From: Anastatus disparis
Lineage: Eukaryota; Arthropoda; Insecta; Hymenoptera; Eupelmidae
Length of the DNA stretch: 64,000 nucleotides
Direction of reading: 5' to 3'
Assembly: GCA_017163975.1 (NCBI GenBank)
Contig: JAFFSR010000280.1
Location: forward strand, 372,001 to 436,000
Part shown: in pieces, positions 59,886 through 64,000 of the stretch
Position numbering within the stretch: the stretch's first letter is position 1
How the letters are laid out: every line of letters begins with the position of its first letter
Translations under genes and position numbers: made by a program
The notes under the pieces: generated by a model
Database searches by the model: none
What the model was told of the DNA's origin: nothing
What the model saw: only the letters and a program-made list of their open reading frames with translations

Positions 59886-61191
59886 GTGTCATGACAGTGA
59901 TTCCTCTTTTAAATTATGTATTTTAATTCTATGACTGATAGATATTTAAGACTGTTTTTTATTGTAATTTATGTTTTCTGCGTGTATTTAGAATAGTCTG
60001 TGATATCACTTTTACATGGTGACTTACTGATACAGTATTAATTTTAATAATTGACTGTGATATCTTATCTTATTATGTGCAATACTTTATATAGAATTAT
60101 TACTTATTATTTCATGTACTACACGCCTTTTTCTACTCTTTTTACAAAATAAATCAATATCTATCTATCTATCTAACAAACAAGGGTCGTACAGAACTCT
60201 AAGATCACTCATTTTAAACGTATTTGTAAGGACTTTTTAATGGTTTATTGGCAATTTAATTTTGAGTACTTGTCTGGGAAATATTACGACTTAAAAATAG
60301 AAAAAAAAAAATTTCTCATTTGCCTGTGTTTAAATTTGAATCATTTTTCGGAAAATGATGGTAGAAAAATTTTATACGGCTAGTTTTAAAGGTATTTTGC
60401 TTAACTTGAAATATATATTTTAGTTTTTTTTCTAGGTTCAAAATTGACCGAGATTTAGCAATTTTTGTTCAATTAAGGGTCTTTTTATTTTTCCGATATC
60501 TGCTTAATGAGAAGAGATATAGAAAAATGCCAAATAAAAAAAGTGTATTTTTGTATGTAGAATAACCTTAAATTTTCTCAAAATTTTTTGGGCATTTTAA
60601 TTTTTTTGATATTGTTGCGGTATACTTATATACATGTATACCATACTCTTATAAGAGTACCGTAACAATATCAAAAAAATTAAAATGCAAAAAAATTTTG
60701 AGAAAATTTAAGGTTATTCTACATACAAAAATACACTTTTTTTATTTGGCATTTTTCTATATCTCTTCTCATTAAGCAGATATCGGAAAAATAAAAAAGA
60801 CCCCTTTCTTGAACAAAAATCGCTAAATTTCGTTCAATTTTGAACCTAGAAAAAAAACTAAAATATATATTTCAAGTGAAGCAAAATACCTTTGAAACTA
60901 GCCGTGTAAAATTTTTCTACCATCATTTTCCGAAAAATGATTCAAATTTAAACACAGGCGAATGAGAAATTTTTTTTTCTATTTTTAAGTCGTAATATTT
61001 CCCAGACAAGTACTCCAAATTAAATTGCCAATAAACCATTAAAAAGTCCTTACAAATACGTTTAAAATGAGTGGTTGTAGAGTTCTGTACGACCCTTATT
61101 TGTTGAGATACAAAATTTTTTAATCAATACTTTTTTTCTCAAGGGTGGCTCTTTTTTATTTGACCCCACTGTATATATATTAGTTATATAT

Positions 61192-62255
61192 GTCCTTTGG
61201 CCGAATTCAGATTTCACCTGAATAAACGGCCAAAAGACATAGATGATTTTATGTCCGAAGTACACCGTATGAGGAACTATAACTTATTAGTTAAAAATAT
61301 TAATGTTTTTTCCAATACTTTTAAAATTAAATTTTAATATGGCATCACCGATCCTACTATGTTTCGTTCAATATGTCAAAGAGCAATCATATTGAACGTA
61401 GGTTAGTGAAAAAAAAATGACTCGCGCTTCGACAGCAGCTATACTCATTACAAAATGTCAATCTAAGAAACAAAAGAAAAAATCAATAGAACTAAAATTT
61501 AATTTTAAAAGTATTGAAAAAAAGATTAATATTTTCAACTAATAAGTTATATTTCCTCATACAGCCTACTTCGGACATAAAATCATCTATGTCCTTTGGC
61601 CGTTTATTCAGGTGGAATCTGAATCTCGAACAATGTTTGCCGCTTGAGCAGAAATCTACCTCGGGCGCGCTTCGCGCGCCCTCGGCAATTTCAGCTCAAG
61701 CGACAAACATTGTCCTCGATTCATATTCCACCTGAATACGGCCAAAGGACATATATAACTAATATATATATATCCACCTGAATACGGCCAAAGGACATAT
61801 ATAACTAATATATATATATATATATATATATTAGTTATATATGTTCTTTTTGTATTCAGGTGGAATATGAATCGAGGACAATGTTTGTCGCTTGAGCTGA
61901 AATTGCCGAGGGCGCGCGAAGCGCGCCTGAGGTAGATTTCTGCTCAAGCGGCAAACATTGTTCGAGATTCAGATTCCACCTGAATAAACGGCCAAAGGAC
62001 ATAGATGATTTTATGTCCGAAGTAGGCTGTATGAGGAAATATAACTTATTAGTTGAAAATATTAATCTTTTTTTCAATACTTTTAAAATAAAATTTTAGT
62101 TCTATTGATTTTTTCTTTTGTTTCTTAGATTGACATTTTGTAATGAGTATAGCTGCTGTCGAAGCGCGAGTCATTTTTTTTTCACTAACCTACGTTCAAT
62201 ATGATTGCTCTTTGACATATTGAACGAAACATAGTAGGATCGGTGATGCCATATT
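61192..62255. mobile_element. Compound foldback with GC-rich cruciform cores
   Basis: Main palindrome 61337-62254 (918 bp, centre near 61795 in a (TA)n run), with mirrored 73-aa frames that are not genes. Each arm has GGGCGCGCTTCGCGCGCCC, an 8-bp GC hairpin with a 3-base loop. 61192-61336 is a further copy of the block found at about 61975-62095, so the left side is extended. GTCCTTTGGCCGTATTCAGG-type words mark internal ends. Confidence 0.75.
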
Positions 62256-62262
62256 GATTTCT

Positions 62263-62295
62263 CCTGAGACATATTGAGTCTCAATATGTCTCAGG
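62263..62295. other. 15-bp perfect hairpin
   Basis: CCTGAGACATATTGA, three bases, then the exact reverse complement. It sits just outside the compound foldback, and the word GAGACATAT recurs at about 62334. Confidence 0.8.
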
Positions 62296-62419
62296 AAGAC
62301 ATATAATTCTTGCAATAAGTCGAGGAGCGCGTCTGAGACATATGGGATGCCAATACAAATTTAGCATGCTCTTTACATACTGACACGAATACGGCCTTCG
62401 AGGACATAAATATATATAT

Positions 62420-62890
62420 GCAATTAAAACTGTAGAAGTCCTAAACTCATATTTAATATAACTCATTTATCAATAAGGGATCTTATAATTTCAACAGCGT
62501 TCCTGAATATGATTATATAATCAGTTCAATTAAAGAATGTTTTTCTTATTTAATAAAAAAATTGGAAAAATTTTGTAAGTTAATTTAAATATGGGCAATA
62601 TTTAAAATTAAAATATTTTCATAATTTATTATTAACCTCTTTTGACAGAACAAAAGTTTTTATATGATAACTCCATATAAAAATCTTTATCCTCTCTCTC
62701 AAAGAATTCAATAAATACAAGTTAAAATTTAAAAAATTCAGTAAAATTAATTTTTTTTATTCTTATAATATTTAATGATTGATGAATAAGTGAGAGCGAA
62801 AATTTCGATTAAATTTTCAACAAGAGAATATTGTATTCATTATACACCAAACAAACTTTTAAATCTTTTATTATCCGATAAGTTTTAACA
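62420..62890. other. AT-rich DNA, no gene
   Basis: Nothing recognised. Confidence 0.5.
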
Positions 62891-62899
62891 ATTCATTAT

Positions 62900-64000
62900 C
62901 AATGTGATCATCTTGCTGAGAATTACATTTTTTTGCAAATTAACACATGAACAACCATCAAAATAAAAACAATACATGGTGATGTTTGATTTCAATCATT
63001 TTACATCTTTGAAGAATCATCTCACTAATATTATGTCACCATTGTTAAAGATAAAGAATAAGAAAATTTAATTTAATTTTCTTATTATATATGTTCAGCA
63101 GTCAAATTTAAACTATTTTATGTGAGCAAAATTTGAATATCAGAAATTTGTTCATATATTTACTTCCATGGCTTCACCTCGCTTGCTCAGAGAGAAATAT
63201 GCAACTTTGTTTCTTTGTTACATAATATACTATTTTTAAACGCTTTTGTTCTATTTTAATTTATTTGTGAAAATTTAGAATTAAACAGTTAAAAGTGGTT
63301 TGTAGTTTAAAAATTACTGGAATATAGGTAAATAACAATAAATCAATTGAAATTATATTAAAACATTTATTTTATGCAGTATATTTTGAATAATAGATAT
63401 AGTTACAAATATATACAATGTGTTTATACAATATTTAAATTGTATATAAAAAACTTTCAAATTATTTTACAAATTTTTTACAAATTTTGTAAACCATATT
63501 ATATTAACATAAATTTAAGGAAATTACAGTAACTTATAATATACATATAGTTAAGTGTAAAATATATATTTTAATTTTCACTTCTGTATATATTACTCTA
63601 ATGCAACAATTAACGTTGACTTTCGCATTATAATTTTGAATGGAAGAGTGTTCTGATGAATCATAATTTCTAAAATGTTTGATTTATAAAAGCGACTTTT
63701 TAACGTCGACTTCTGAAAAATAATTGTTTGAGTTATATTTTCATTCTTAATAAAACGGACAGTAATTGCCGATTAAAATCTATTACATATTTCTATACAT
63801 ATTATTTATTACATAATTCTAGATAATAGAATTTTATTATTTCAATTAATTCTCCCAGGTGGGATAATTTTGTTATTTTTCACTATTTATACAAAGATAT
63901 TGAGGAGACGATATATTTTGATATATTTTGACTATACTTTACGGTGTCATATAATCAATAATATAAAATCACCATTACATCTAACAACTAATAATAGGTA
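62900..64000. repeat. Start of segmental repeat unit 4 (truncated by window)
   Basis: Shares with units 2 and 3 the blocks ATCATCTCACTAATRTTATG, AATAACAATAAATxxxTTGAAATTATA, TTTATTTTATGCARTATATTTTxAATAATA and GCGACTTTTTAACGTCGACTT (about 63692). The window ends before any satellite array or minigene. Confidence 0.6.
63692..63710. repeat. Isolated satellite core variant
   Basis: GCGACTTTTTAACGTCGA, one base from the consensus core, without the monomer flanks. It corresponds to variants at about 33619 and 43449. Confidence 0.65.

Larger units (their letters stand above)
57656..60175 (+). mobile_element. 5'-truncated LINE (jockey/CR1-type)
   Basis: 2,520 bp flanked by ACAAA (57651-57655, 60176-60180). 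It lacks the endonuclease half and ends in an (ATCT)n tail at about 60160-60174. A 3' untranslated region of about 600 bp includes four copies of a TATTGTCCAATTTTATTTT-type 27-bp repeat (59785-59885). Confidence 0.85.
57584..61171. mobile_element. Foldback element, CAGTGGG, interrupted by a LINE
   Basis: Left part 57584-57655 and right part 60181-61171 form one palindrome of about 1.06 kb (ends CAGTGGGATCCAATAAAAAA and the inverse TTTGACCCCACTG). It turns around at about 60640. The LINE occupies 57656-60175. TA follows the right end; the left TA is mutated to CA. Confidence 0.8.

Noticed and set aside
61514..62077. Two identical 73-aa divergent genes
   Set aside because: They are mirror images from the arms of the compound foldback and include the GC hairpin.
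1..64000. tRNA, rRNA or snRNA genes
   Set aside because: No cloverleaf-compatible A/B box pair or rRNA-like conserved block was seen on either strand by eye; a tRNAscan/Infernal run would settle this.

Overview
The window looks like AT-rich nuclear DNA of an insect, most plausibly a hymenopteran. This rests on composition, intron-bearing genes with GT..AG borders, dense small DNA transposons, a jockey/CR1-type LINE and a Polinton (Maverick). No species call is possible from sequence alone. There is no sign of bacterial gene organisation, CRISPR or tRNA/rRNA genes.

Layout. (1) 1-7.5 kb: AT-rich DNA with two minus-strand exons that join in phase into the TM1-TM2 part of a family-B/adhesion-type GPCR. 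(2) 7.6-8.9 kb and 18.1-29.05 kb: two paralogous plus-strand, two-exon genes for secreted precursors. Each has a signal peptide split by the intron, a Lys-Arg site, then a Gln-first Gly/Tyr-rich C-terminal peptide ending Tyr-Gly-Arg (amidation signal). The first has a 783-bp intron; the second has a 10.4-kb intron filled by nested mobile DNA. (3) Inside that intron: a TA-flanked MITE (18274-27237) contains an 8,612-bp Polinton-type element (18526-27137). The Polinton has AG..CT ends, a perfect 6-bp target duplication CCGCCA and inverted arms of about 3.45 kb. It carries a decayed protein-primed DNA polymerase B gene, itself interrupted in both arms by the same small MITE. A further foldback sits near the acceptor.

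(4) 9.4-17.0, 29.9-40.8 and 40.9-50.3 kb: three copies of a roughly 7-10-kb segmental repeat, with a fourth beginning near 62.9 kb. Each copy carries, on the minus strand, two related 115-nt first exons about 1.4-1.6 kb apart, then a second exon. Together they encode small proteins (50 and 81 aa where intact) that I do not recognise. Each copy also has an array of roughly 195-bp satellite monomers sharing the core CGACTATTTAACGTCG; the core also occurs singly outside the monomers. (5) 50.3-62.9 kb: a mobile-element graveyard with three large foldback elements end to end, one nested MITE, a 5'-truncated LINE with an ACAAA target duplication, and several TTAA- or TA-flanked MITEs.

The best candidates for something undescribed are the palindromic Polinton derivative, the tandem minigene family, the recurring 16-nt core motif, and the pair of GY-rich amidated-peptide precursors.
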